Shown one piece after another: positions 45,960 through 55,315 of a DNA stretch of 64,000 nt (positions are counted from its first letter, which is position 1; the number at the start of each line of letters is the position of its first letter). The stretch is taken from positions 186,001 through 250,000 of the forward strand of contig CAVZCU010000004.1 of assembly GCA_963773845.1 (NCBI GenBank), in the 5' to 3' direction. Both the position numbers and the translations under genes were made by a program. The stretch comes from SIAJ01 sp963773845. GTDB taxonomy: Bacteria > Planctomycetota > Planctomycetia > Gemmatales > Gemmataceae. The notes under the pieces were generated by a model. That model did not search any database, was not told the DNA's origin, and was given only the letters and a program-made list of their open reading frames with translations.

Positions 45960-47897
45960 ATGACCATCGATCTCCCCTTTACCGAATCCGACAACAGTGC
46001 TTCGCCCAGCACTTCTCGCAATCGGTGGCTGATCCTGGCCAGCGCCGGTTGCCTGATGGCCGCGCTGTTCGTTTTGGACTTGCAGACTCCGATCGGGTTG
46101 GCGGTTTGGCTGCCGTATCTGGGTGTCATTCTCTTGACGCTCACCGTCCCTGGTCGTTGGCCAACGTTGATGGCCGCCACGGGTTGTTCCGTTTTGACCA
46201 TTTTGGGATTGTTCTGGCCGCCATCCGCTGTCTCGACGGAATACTCGCTCATTAATCGGTGTTTGGCGATTGTCACGTTCTGGTTGACGGCCTCCGGTGG
46301 ACTCGCCCTCCGGCGCACCGCAATATTGAAGGCGACGAACGAACGGCTTCGAGCGGAAATCGAAGAACGACGCCGGGCCGAGGAGCGGGTCCGCGAACAG
46401 GCGTCGTTATTGGATATCGCACACGATGCCATCAGTGTTCGCGACCTCGACGACCGAATTCTGTACTGGAATCGCGGAGCGGAACGAATGTACGGATGGA
46501 CGTCCGACGAGGTGACGGGCCAAAGCGCGGTGGATGTGCTGGTTCGACTTGCCCCTTCCGATCTTGCGATTGCCCGCGAGTCGCTCCTGGTTCGTGGCGA
46601 ATGGACGGGAGAGATTCGGCACGCAACCAAGGATGGCCGCGAAATCCTGGTCGAAACGCGATGGACACTGGTCCGCGACAACGCGGGAAAGCCGCGGGCC
46701 AAACTTGTTGTCAACACGGACGTAACGGAAAAGCGCCGCCTGGAAGGACAAATCCTCCAATCGCAGCGGCTGGAGAGCATTGGCGTCCTGGCGGGCGGAA
46801 TTGCTCACGATTTCAATAACTTGCTGACGCCCATGCTGATGGCCGTGAAACTGCTGCGTGAGGATCGGCCCAATGACGAGCGGGTCGGATTATTGGGCAC
46901 TCTTCAGACTGGCGCCGAGCGTGGAGCGGAATTGGTTCGCAAGCTCTTGTCGTTCGCGGGCGGCGGCGGCGGCGAGCGGTCCGCCGTCGTGGTTTCCGAT
47001 GTGGTGCGGGAAATCGAGGGAATAATCTCGCATACGTTCCCCAAATCCATTCGACTCGATATTCGGACGCCGGGAGACTTGTCACCCGTGCTCGCCGACG
47101 CAACCCAATTGTCCCAGGTCATGTTGAACTTGTGTGTCAATGCCCGCGACGCAATGGCCGAAGGCGGCACTTTGAGCATTACCGCCCGGAACGTATCGGT
47201 CAACGACGAGGAGGCGGCACGGCACCCGGATGCGGTCGCGGGTCGATTTGTCAAGTTAGTGGTTGCTGATACGGGTAGCGGTATCGCGCCCGAGATTGTC
47301 GATCGAATTTTCGACCCGTTTTTTACAACCAAAAAATCGGGTCAGGGCACCGGACTGGGGCTATCAACGGTGCGCGGCATCGTCCGGAGTCATGGTGGCT
47401 TCTTAACTCTGACGACCGAGCTTGGCGTGGGCACCTCATTCGAGGTGTATTGGCCCATCACCGCGGCGGCCAAAGCGGAGAGTGTACCCGCGACGCCTGT
47501 AACCGGCGAGGACTTTGCAGGAGAAAACAAGCTGATTCTCGTGGTCGATGACGAATTGTCGATTCTTCACGCCGCACAGGTCGCTTTGAAGTCGGCGGGA
47601 TGTCGGGTCGCCACCGCCCGCGACGGGTTTTCGGCGATCGACGAGTTTCGGCAAGTTCGGGGCGAAGTGGCGGCAATTGTTTTGGACGTGATGATGCCTG
47701 GACTCGATGGCGCCGCGACGCTGGCGAAACTGCGTGCGGAGGACCCGAATTGCCGCGTTCTGCTCACCAGCGGTCTCCGTTTGCCGGCCGGTCTCACTGC
47801 CGCGACGCGTGATCACCGAATTGCGTTCCTGGCCAAACCGTACACGGCCGAACAACTGATCGCCGCGCTCGCCCCGCTCGTGCAACAGCCCGCCTGA
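45960..47897 (+). CDS. PAS-containing hybrid sensor histidine kinase
   Basis: 645 residues from ATG 45960; upstream in-frame starts exist but encode no clear structure. Four hydrophobic helices (residues ~25-125: WLILASAGCLMAALFVL, AVWLPYLGVILLTL, SVLTILGLFW, LAIVTFWLTASGG) anchor it. A coiled coil leads into a PAS domain (LDIAHDAISVRDLDDRILYWNRGAERMYGWT). The H-box is GGIAHDFNNLLTPML (phospho-His), and the ATPase N, G1 and G2 boxes are NLCVNARDAM, VVADTGSGIAP and GQGTGLGLSTV. The C-terminal receiver has DD at LILVVDDE and phospho-Asp in VLDVMMPGLDG. It is followed 22 bases on by a sigma-54 activator, its probable partner. Confidence 0.92.
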   Translation: MTIDLPFTESDNSASPSTSRNRWLILASAGCLMAALFVLDLQTPIGLAVWLPYLGVILLTLTVPGRWPTLMAATGCSVLTILGLFWPPSAVSTEYSLINRCLAIVTFWLTASGGLALRRTAILKATNERLRAEIEERRRAEERVREQASLLDIAHDAISVRDLDDRILYWNRGAERMYGWTSDEVTGQSAVDVLVRLAPSDLAIARESLLVRGEWTGEIRHATKDGREILVETRWTLVRDNAGKPRAKLVVNTDVTEKRRLEGQILQSQRLESIGVLAGGIAHDFNNLLTPMLMAVKLLREDRPNDERVGLLGTLQTGAERGAELVRKLLSFAGGGGGERSAVVVSDVVREIEGIISHTFPKSIRLDIRTPGDLSPVLADATQLSQVMLNLCVNARDAMAEGGTLSITARNVSVNDEEAARHPDAVAGRFVKLVVADTGSGIAPEIVDRIFDPFFTTKKSGQGTGLGLSTVRGIVRSHGGFLTLTTELGVGTSFEVYWPITAAAKAESVPATPVTGEDFAGENKLILVVDDELSILHAAQVALKSAGCRVATARDGFSAIDEFRQVRGEVAAIVLDVMMPGLDGAATLAKLRAEDPNCRVLLTSGLRLPAGLTAATRDHRIAFLAKPYTAEQLIAALAPLVQQPA

Positions 47898-47919
47898 CCG
47901 CTCCCTAGAAAGGCTTCGC

Positions 47920-49365
47920 ATGGCCACGCTTCTTGTCATTGACGACGAACCGCTCACTCTCGATTGCTTTCGCTTGCTCTTCCCGAAAGGACAGGTTCGC
48001 GTGTTGACGGCTGAATCGGCGGCCGAGGGCGTGGAGTTGTTCCGCAATGACCGCCCCGACGTGGCCGTTCTCGACGTTCGCCTGCCGGATGCTTCCGGGC
48101 TCGACACGTTCCGTCAGATGCATGAAATCGACGCGAAAATCCCGGTGGTTCTCGTGACCGGTTACGGCACCGCCGAAACGGCAATCGAGGCCATGCGGCT
48201 CGGAGCATTCGAGTACGTTCTCAAGCCGCTTGACCCGATCGCCCTGCGCGATCTGATTTCCCGAGCGTTCGAGATCAGTCGCCTCATGCGCGTGCCGGCG
48301 AAATTGCCGGCGGCGGGCGTCGAAGCCGAGGGAGCGGAGGTGCTGATCGGGAATAGCCCGCCGATGCAAGAGGTGTACAAGTCCATTGGCCGCGTCGCGC
48401 CTCAGGATGTGACCGTCTTAATTTTGGGCGAGAGCGGCACCGGCAAAGAAATGGTCGCACGCGCGCTTTACCACTACAGCCATCGGGCGGATAAGCCCTT
48501 TTTGGCGGTGAATTGCGCCGCCATTCCCGAAAGCCTCTTGGAAAGCGAATTGTTCGGTCATGAAAAAGGTTCGTTCACGGGAGCCGATCGCAAGCGCGTT
48601 GGCAAGTTCGAGCAATGCGACGGCGGGACGATCTTTCTCGATGAAATTGGCGATATGACTCCGCTCACACAAGCAAAAGTCCTGCGCGTCCTCCAGGATC
48701 AGACCTTCGAACGGGTCGGCGGAAGCGAGCAAGTCCGGACGGATGTCCGCGTCATCGCGGCCACGAATCGCGATTTGGAGGCAATGGTAGCGGCGGGCCG
48801 ATTTCGGCAGGATTTGTATTACCGGCTCAATGTCTTCACGATTCGCCTGCCTCCATTACGCGAGCGCGGGGATGACTTGGCGCTTCTCGCGAGCTACTTG
48901 ATCAAGCGCTTCGCGCGGGAACTGGGCAAGGACATTCACGAGTTGCCCGCGGACACGTTGAGTTTGCTCTCCCGCTATCCCTGGCCGGGCAACGTGCGGG
49001 AACTCCAGAGTGCGCTCAAACAGGCGATTCTAAATGCGGCCGGCCCGAGTTTGAGACCCGAGTATTTGCCTGCCGCAATTCGCGGCGAGTCGGCGCTCGC
49101 GGCATTGGCCGGGGACGAGATGGCGGGGCTGGCGGGTTTCATCCGCGCTCGACTTGCCGCCGGCGCCACGGACTTGCATGCCGAAGTGCTTGCCCGCGTG
49201 GAACGGCTACTGATACTCGAAGCGCTCACCCAGACGAATTTTAACTTGTCGCAGACCGCTCGGGCATTGGGAATCAGCCGTACCACGCTCCGAACCAAAA
49301 TGGCCACTCTGGCAATTGCTCTCGATCGCCAGACGACGATTGATGAAACGGATGGAGAACGATAG
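47920..49365 (+). CDS. NtrC-family sigma-54-dependent response regulator
   Basis: 481 residues. Receiver (LLVIDDEPLTL, phospho-Asp in VAVLDVRLPD, Lys in YVLKPLDP), AAA+ activator domain with Walker A GESGTGKE, Walker B GTIFLDEIGDM, the second region RVIAATNRDL and the R-finger segment FRQDLYYRLNVF. A Fis-type helix-turn-helix lies at the C-terminus (NLSQTARALGISRTTLRTKM). The sigma-54 contact loop reads GSFTGA instead of the common GAFTGA. It activates sigma-54 promoters when phosphorylated, presumably by the hybrid kinase just upstream. Confidence 0.94.
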   Translation: MATLLVIDDEPLTLDCFRLLFPKGQVRVLTAESAAEGVELFRNDRPDVAVLDVRLPDASGLDTFRQMHEIDAKIPVVLVTGYGTAETAIEAMRLGAFEYVLKPLDPIALRDLISRAFEISRLMRVPAKLPAAGVEAEGAEVLIGNSPPMQEVYKSIGRVAPQDVTVLILGESGTGKEMVARALYHYSHRADKPFLAVNCAAIPESLLESELFGHEKGSFTGADRKRVGKFEQCDGGTIFLDEIGDMTPLTQAKVLRVLQDQTFERVGGSEQVRTDVRVIAATNRDLEAMVAAGRFRQDLYYRLNVFTIRLPPLRERGDDLALLASYLIKRFARELGKDIHELPADTLSLLSRYPWPGNVRELQSALKQAILNAAGPSLRPEYLPAAIRGESALAALAGDEMAGLAGFIRARLAAGATDLHAEVLARVERLLILEALTQTNFNLSQTARALGISRTTLRTKMATLAIALDRQTTIDETDGER

Positions 49366-49389
49366 CGTTCGGCCCGCTCGAAAAGGAGA

Positions 49390-49944
49390 TCACCTCTTGC
49401 TGGCCTTTTCCACCTCCGATTTGTATTTCGGTTCGACCGTTACGGCGGGCCCCTCGAGCACATTCAACTTCGCCTCCAGTTCATAGGTCTTTGGCGGGAA
49501 GCAATTGTTCTCGTCGCATACAAGCAGTTTGAACTTGACCTTCGCGCGGCCTGGCCCCGGCTTGGCCGTTGGTGGGATGACGGCATTGCGGATCCAAGTA
49601 CCGCCGCCGGGATAGATGAGCAACTCGTAGTCTTCGATCTTCTGCATTTTCGGATGGACGGGGTCCGCCGTTTGACCGACGAAAACCACCGGACCGTCCT
49701 TCGGAAACACAATGGAATTCGCCGAATATTTCGCTTCCGGCGACGGCTGAACCACCGGGTAGGTGTGGTACCCATCCGCGAGTTGCACGATGATCTTGAG
49801 TGCGACGGTCTGTCCCGGCTTGGCCGAGGCTGGTTCGAAGACTGCCTCGACCTTCTTGATGGCGTTCTTGACTTTGGGCGACTCCGCCGGCGCCAGGGCC
49901 GCAAATGCGAGAAGCACGGGAACTGCCAGTCGAATCCGGTTCAT
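49390..49944 (-). CDS. Secreted DsbD-alpha-like domain protein
   Basis: 184 residues with a signal peptide (MNRIRLAVPVLLAFAALAPA). The body (FEPASAKPGQTVALKIIVQL, YHTYPVVQ, IYPGGGTWIRNAVIPP, LLVCDENNCFPPKTYELEA) matches the N-terminal domain of DsbD (PF11412), including the Cys pair in VCDENNCFPP. It lacks the membrane and thioredoxin parts of DsbD. It follows a thioredoxin-NHL gene on the same strand, suggesting a joint role in extracytoplasmic thiol chemistry. Confidence 0.75.
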   Translation of the reverse strand: MNRIRLAVPVLLAFAALAPAESPKVKNAIKKVEAVFEPASAKPGQTVALKIIVQLADGYHTYPVVQPSPEAKYSANSIVFPKDGPVVFVGQTADPVHPKMQKIEDYELLIYPGGGTWIRNAVIPPTAKPGPGRAKVKFKLLVCDENNCFPPKTYELEAKLNVLEGPAVTVEPKYKSEVEKASKR

Positions 49945-49980
49945 AGGTATCCTTCTTGCTGAGCCGTTCGCATGGATGCG

Positions 49981-51682
49981 CTACTTCTTCTCTCCCTTGA
50001 CCACCACCGCATCGACACCCTTCAGCTCGAGCGTGGACAGCGCCTTGGTTTTTAGGTCGATGACGCGAATGCGATGAGCATTCGTGTCCGCCACATAAAG
50101 CTTCCCGTTGGCGTAACTCAGTCCCGCTGGCTCGTTGAACAGACGCGTCTTGTCGTTCTTGCCGCCGCCCAGAAATGTAGACACGGTCCCGTCTTTGAGG
50201 TCGATGACCTTGATTTTCGAGTTGTAGGTATCGGCGACATAGACCTTGCCGTCTACATATTGCACGCCAATGTCGTGTTGCAGCTTGGCTTCCTTGTCAC
50301 GATCGATCGGATCTTCAACGCGACCGGGCCCATCCTGATCGCCGAACTCAAAGAGGCCGCGACCAACGAGCGTAACGACACGTCCCTGTCCATCCATCGG
50401 CACTTTGCGAACAGCACTCACTTCACAGTCGGCTACATAAAGGTACTTGCCGTCACTCGTGAGTCCGCTGGGCTGAGCGAATCGAGCGATTTCATGTGGC
50501 CCATCCTTGATGTTCTCGCGGCCATCGCCGGCAAACCGACTGAGCTGTTTGTCTTTCAAATCGAGCGTCCAGATTTGATGATGGCCCGCCATGGCAATGA
50601 AGAGTCGATTGCCGGTCAGATACAAGTCCCATGGACTATTGAGGCCGCGTTCCAGAGCGGGGCCGCCTTCATCGCGATCGCGCTCTTGCTGGCCGGTGCC
50701 GGCAATGGTCTTGACCGTTTTCGCCTTCAAGTCCAGCTCGCGAATGAGATGGTTCTTGCGATCGGCAACATAGAGCAAGTCGCCGTTGAGAGCCATTCCC
50801 TGAGGATCGTCGAACTGAGCCTCGGCAAATGAGCCATCCTTCCGACCGGGCAGACCCGTCCCGGCGATGGCAATCTTGTTCCCCTTGAGGTCGGTGATAA
50901 CGATCCGATAGTTCGTGCTGTCGGCAATGAAGAGGCGATCGCTTTTCGCGTCGGCCAGCACTTTGCCGGGAAAGTAGAGGGGCGAATCGACCTTGTCGCG
51001 AAATTGTGCGGTGTCGAATCGAATCGGCTTCTCGTTCAAGATGCCTTGCTTCTTGGCCTCTGCAATCGTCTTGCTGATTCGCATGTCGAGCAGCTTCGTA
51101 TAGGCCTTCGCCGCTCCCTCGGCCGATAATGCTGCCGTCCGGACCGATGAGCACCAGCGTGGGCCAAGACTGACATTCGTATCGATCCCAGATCTTCTGG
51201 TCGGCATCGTTGACCACGGGATGGCGTAAGCCATACCGCAAGATCGCCTTGCGAATCGATTCGGAATTCCTTTCGTTTTCAAACTTGGCGGAATGCACTC
51301 CGATCACGACCAGTTCATTGGCATATTTCTTTTCGAGCTTGGCGAGGTCGGGAAAAACGTGGATGCAATTGATGCAGCAGAGAGTCCAGAAGTCGAGGAG
51401 GACAACTTTGCCGCGCAGGTCCTTGAGTTTGATGGGCTTGCCGGTGTTAAGCCAGGCGACACCGCCATCCAATTCTGGGGCTTTGTCCGAAGTGGGGGGA
51501 AGACCTTCGCGGCCATCCTTGGATTTAGGCGGCGGGTCTTTTTCGTCCGCTTGTGCCACTTCTCCAACCGGGTGCTGATTGAAAAACGCGAGGGCGGCGC
51601 CGAATCCAGCGGCGAGGGCAACGCCGAGAACAATGGGCAGCCAGGTCGAGCGCGTGCGAACCGGTTCGGCGGGGCTGGACAT
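49981..51682 (-). CDS. Membrane-anchored thioredoxin-like plus NHL-repeat protein (frameshifted)
   Basis: The N-terminus has one membrane anchor (WLPIVLGVALAAGFGAALAFF). The thioredoxin-like domain (residues ~75-190) has the active-site motif FWTLCCINCIHVFPD, and is read in one frame from ATG 51682 to ~51125. From ~51115 another frame continues EGAAKAYTKLLDMRIS into five to six NHL repeats (VLADAKSDRLFIADSTNYRI, MALNGDLLYVADRKNHLI, LTSDGKYLYVADCEVSAV, VQYVDGKVYVADTYNSKI, YANGKLYVADTNAHRI) to 49981. The layout equals the NHLRC2-type architecture. It acts outside the cytoplasm, probably in redox or protein-binding roles. Confidence 0.85.
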
Positions 51683-51823
51683 GCGGGACTCCGTGTCACA
51701 AGGGAACGGACAATATCTTACCTTTTCAGAGGGTCCAAGGGCAAGTCAGGCTCGATCGTCATTGGTAACGAATGTTATCGCGTCGCCTTGCGCACTTCCC
51801 GGTCGGTGTCGTACAACGTGTGC

Positions 51824-52576
51824 ATGATCGAAGCCCGCGATATTACAAAATCGTTCGGCGCCAATCGCGTGCTCGATGGCGTATCACTCCGGGTGGCAAG
51901 CGGGCGCACCACCGTCCTCCTCGGTCCCAGCGGTGGCGGCAAGTCGACCTTGTTACGCGTGCTCAACGGGCTGATATGGCCCGAGTCCGGCGAGGTTTCA
52001 TTCGACAGCGAGCGCTTGACCACCGCGAATGCCCGGCAACTTCGCCATCGCATGGGCTACGTCGTCCAGGACGCTGGGTTGTTTCCGCATTTGACCGCGG
52101 CCCGGAATATTTCGCTGCTCGCCCGCCACCTCGGCTGGGACAGCGGCCGAATTCAAAAGAGGCTGGCGGAACTCAGCGGCCTCGCCCGACTGCCCTTGGA
52201 TGCACTCGAACGGTATCCGGCCGAGCTTTCCGGAGGGCAGCGACAACGGGTCGGGCTGATGCGAGCCCTGATGCTCGATCCAGTTGTCCTGCTCATGGAC
52301 GAACCACTGGGCGCGCTCGATCCCATTACGCGATCGCAATTGCAAGCGGACCTGCGGACGATTTTCCGCGACTTGCACAAGACGGTCGTGCTCGTGACGC
52401 ACGATCTGGCGGAGGCAGCCTATTTCGCGGAGGAGATTGTCCTGCTTGCTGGCGGCCGAATCGAGCAGCGGGGAACGATGCGCGATTTCGTTCAACAACC
52501 GGCGACGTCCTTCGTCAAGGCATTTGTTCAAGCCCAGCGGGAACCTCTCGAGGCCCTGCGGGAGGCAGGAGCATGA
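51824..52576 (+). CDS. Osmoprotectant-type ABC transporter ATP-binding protein
   Basis: 250 residues from ATG 51824; the longer open frame upstream is not protein-like. Walker A LGPSGGGKST, Q-loop VVQDAGLFP, signature LSGGQRQR, Walker B VVLLMDEPLGALD, H-loop LVTHDLAEA. The VVQDAGLFPHLTAARNI segment and the gene order with a betaine-type permease/binding protein point to the OpuC/OpuB/ProV group. It lacks the C-terminal CBS domains of OpuCA. The stop overlaps the next start by four bases. Confidence 0.87.
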   Translation: MIEARDITKSFGANRVLDGVSLRVASGRTTVLLGPSGGGKSTLLRVLNGLIWPESGEVSFDSERLTTANARQLRHRMGYVVQDAGLFPHLTAARNISLLARHLGWDSGRIQKRLAELSGLARLPLDALERYPAELSGGQRQRVGLMRALMLDPVVLLMDEPLGALDPITRSQLQADLRTIFRDLHKTVVLVTHDLAEAAYFAEEIVLLAGGRIEQRGTMRDFVQQPATSFVKAFVQAQREPLEALREAGA

Positions 52577-54120
52577 ACTCTTTTGCGGGCGAGCGGAGCG
52601 GCGTAAGCCGCCCGATAGCGATGACATCGGGTGGCTTACGCCGCTCCGCTCGCCTGTCAATTTCAATCGCTCTGGCGCTCGCTGTCGCGGCGCCACTCTC
52701 GGCCCAACCGATCCGGATCGGCTCGAAGTCCGACACGGAGACAACCGTTCTGGCAGAGATCGCTGCCCATCTTGTTCGCGAGGCAGGCCAGTCGGTCGAG
52801 ATGAAGACTCGCTTGGGCGGGACCCGTTTCGTCTGGGACGCGTTGTTGGCCGATTCGCTCGATGTCTATCCCGAATATACGGGCACCCTCACGGAGCAGA
52901 TTTTCGCTGGCAAAGGCATTCGCGGTCAAGAGTCATTGCAAGTCGAACTGGCGAAGCACGGGATTGGCATGACCAAGCCACTCGGCTTCGCCAACAACTA
53001 CGCCCTGGGAATGAAGCGAAGTCGAGCGCAGGAGCTTGGCGTTCGCGCGATTTCCGATTTGCAGAAACATCCCGAGTTGCGGTTCGGCTTCAGCAACGAG
53101 TTCCTCAAGCGCGAAGACGGCTGGCCCGGGCTCAAGGATCGCTATGGCCTCCCGCAAGGGAACGTAAACGGCATGGACCATCGGCTCGCATATGAAGCGA
53201 TCAACGATGGCTCGATCGATGTCACCGAGTTATACACGACCGACGCGGAGATTCGTCGATTCGATCTCGTCGTGCTCGATGACGATCGGAACTTCTTTCC
53301 GCAATACCAAGCGGTCTTCGTCTATCGACTGAGTATTTCTCCGAAGGCGATTGAAGCGATCAAGCGACTGGAAGGACGGATCACCGCCGAGAAAATGATC
53401 GCGATGAATGGCCAGGCACAAGACAAGGTTCCGCCCGCCGAGATTGCCGCCGACTTCGTCAATAGCGAGTTCGGGCTGCACGCGACAGCAGCGATCGAAT
53501 CGAATTCGCATCGCTTACTGCGCCTGACGTGGGAACACCTTACGCTCGTCGGCATCGCCCTCGCCGCGTCCATCTTCGTTGCGCTCCCACTCGGCATCCT
53601 GGCCGCTCGTCGGCCGGCGCTGGGACGTTTGCTCGTGGGAGGGGCGGGGATCATTCAGACCATCCCGTCGCTCGCCTTATTGGTATTCATGATTCCGATT
53701 CTGAAGACGGGCACGCTGCCGGCGATCGTGGCGCTGTTTCTGTATGGCCTGCTTCCGATTCTGGCGAACACCGCGGCGGGCTTACGGGGAATACCCCCTT
53801 CAATCGCGGAATCGGCGGAGGCGTTGGGCCTGTCGTCGATGTACCGCCTCTGGCGAATCGATCTGCCGTTGGCTTCGCGATCGATTCTCACGGGCATCAA
53901 GACGTCGGCAGTCATCACGATTGGGACAGCAACGTTGGGTGCATTGATCGGCGCCGGCGGGTACGGGCAGCCGATCCAGACCGGGTTGCAGATGAACGAT
54001 CATCGCGAGATCTTGTTTGGCGCGATCCCGGCGGCGGCGATGGCCCTCATCGCTCAGGGGCTCTTTGAAATTGCCGAGCGGGTGTTGGTGCCGAAAGGTC
54101 TGCGACTTGAGCGTGGCTAA
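52573..54120 (+). CDS. Fused substrate-binding protein and permease of an osmoprotectant ABC transporter
   Basis: 515 residues if starting at ATG 52573 (GGAGGCAGGA upstream, ATGA overlap); ATG 52621 is an alternative that also yields a good signal peptide (MTSGGLRRSARLSISIALAL). Residues ~45-300 are an OpuAC-type binding domain (IRIGSKSDTETTVLAEI, KTRLGGTRFVWDALLADSLD, VYPEYTGTLTEQIF). Residues ~310-515 are the permease (LTLVGIALAASIFVALPLGI, IIQTIPSLALLVFMIPIL, EAA-type loop EALGLSSMYRLWRIDLPLA). The usual fusion in this family has the permease first; here the binding domain is first. A palindromic element lies in frame in the first 27 codons. Confidence 0.87.
   Translation: MNSFAGERSGVSRPIAMTSGGLRRSARLSISIALALAVAAPLSAQPIRIGSKSDTETTVLAEIAAHLVREAGQSVEMKTRLGGTRFVWDALLADSLDVYPEYTGTLTEQIFAGKGIRGQESLQVELAKHGIGMTKPLGFANNYALGMKRSRAQELGVRAISDLQKHPELRFGFSNEFLKREDGWPGLKDRYGLPQGNVNGMDHRLAYEAINDGSIDVTELYTTDAEIRRFDLVVLDDDRNFFPQYQAVFVYRLSISPKAIEAIKRLEGRITAEKMIAMNGQAQDKVPPAEIAADFVNSEFGLHATAAIESNSHRLLRLTWEHLTLVGIALAASIFVALPLGILAARRPALGRLLVGGAGIIQTIPSLALLVFMIPILKTGTLPAIVALFLYGLLPILANTAAGLRGIPPSIAESAEALGLSSMYRLWRIDLPLASRSILTGIKTSAVITIGTATLGALIGAGGYGQPIQTGLQMNDHREILFGAIPAAAMALIAQGLFEIAERVLVPKGLRLERG
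52588..52654. repeat. Palindromic element inside the transporter coding region
   Basis: 29-base arms (52588-52616 and 52626-52654) pair completely, with one G-U, around a 9-base loop. The arm starts GGCGAGCGGAGCGGCGTAAG. It is translated in frame (GERSGVSRPIAMTSGGLRRS) between MNSF and the hydrophobic core of the signal peptide. Confidence 0.85.
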
Positions 54121-54344
54121 GACTCAAACTTACCCAAAATGGGCCGAAGTTAGCCCAAACCTTGCCGAAAAGCGCCCGTCGAGCCGTTTGTGGCAGGATT
54201 TTGGACCATTGTGGCGGCCCGGCTTCGGCCGCTATTTGTCGACCGCAACGGACGAATTCACTTCGTGCATTTCACACACAGCATTTTCGTTTCACGCCGA
54301 CCGCGTGCAATGAATTGAAACGAAAGCAAGCGAGCGTCAGTTGA

Positions 54345-55226
54345 CTATTTCTTTCGTGTCGCGTGCTCGACCCAATTCGCCCATGCCTGGCCATCGGGCG
54401 GCAGATCCTGGCCGGTGATCTTCATTAGCGATTCGTGCGTACGTCCGCGAACAGCGACGTCCTTGTCGGTCTTCAGCACGTTCACGAGCGCCTGGGCAGC
54501 TTCGGCATTATGTTCGTAATTGCCGAGCGCACGAATTGCCGCCAAGCGGACGGCGGTTCGATCCGGTTCGCTTGGATTGGTGGCGGCGTCCAGACCCAGC
54601 AGAGCGCTCGCCGGTTGGATGCCACTCGGCTTCGGCCGCTGGGCCGGCGCCAAGGCGATTTGGATCAGCAGCTTCAATCCCTCCGGATTACGTCGGCGAC
54701 CCAACCCATCGATTGTCATGCACTGAATGCTCGTAACGGTATCCGGCGTGAATTGCGAGATGGCGTTCTTAATAGCCAGTCCGTTCACCGCGGCCGGCGA
54801 TACGGCTGATCCCTTGATCTCGGCGGCCGGCGCGTCATAAGCCGAATTGTTGTAGGCCTTCAACAGTATTGGCCCAACTCGCGGGTCTTTGAAGCGCGAC
54901 AACGCTTCAATGGCCGCGAGCCGGCATAACGGCCGCTGTTCGGTTGTCGCTGACTGCTCGAGAATCGCGATCACCCGATCTTGCTGATCGGTCGATCCGC
55001 CGTGTTCGCGTGGCTCTTCCAATTTCTTCATCGCCCGAACGCGATCGTCGCCCGCCTGGTCGGTTTCGAGGACCTTGATGGGATCTTCGGACGTAAAGAG
55101 CGTATGGAACGGACGTTCCTTGAAGCGTTGACTGGTGATCAGGTCGTAGGTGCCGGCACAACCGGTCAGGCCGAATGCGGCAACGGTTGCAACACCGAAG
55201 ACCGTGCGAGCGATCGATCGAGCCAC
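54345..55226 (-). CDS. HEAT-repeat-like lipoprotein
   Basis: 293 residues from GTG 55226, chosen for the GAGGGGG site and the lipoprotein signal (VFGVATVAAFGLTGC). The body is helical with HEAT-like units (VRAMKKLEEP, CRLAAIEALSRFKDPRVGPIL, VRLAAIRALGNYEHNAEAAQAL, VAVRGRTHESLMKIT). It probably acts as a periplasmic-face binding scaffold. It is downstream of the WD40 gene on the same strand (89-base gap). Confidence 0.7.
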   Translation of the reverse strand: MARSIARTVFGVATVAAFGLTGCAGTYDLITSQRFKERPFHTLFTSEDPIKVLETDQAGDDRVRAMKKLEEPREHGGSTDQQDRVIAILEQSATTEQRPLCRLAAIEALSRFKDPRVGPILLKAYNNSAYDAPAAEIKGSAVSPAAVNGLAIKNAISQFTPDTVTSIQCMTIDGLGRRRNPEGLKLLIQIALAPAQRPKPSGIQPASALLGLDAATNPSEPDRTAVRLAAIRALGNYEHNAEAAQALVNVLKTDKDVAVRGRTHESLMKITGQDLPPDGQAWANWVEHATRKK

Positions 55227-55315
55227 CGCATCCCCCTCGCCACCCTTGGCGAACTGCAGAATGAACCCAGAGATAACCCATTCCACTGGGCCGATACCGC
55301 GGAGTGGTCCGTGGG

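Noticed and set aside
51293..51823. Upstream extension of the ABC ATPase frame
   Set aside because: It is antisense to the thioredoxin domain; the ATPase proper starts at 51824 with MIEARDITKSFG.
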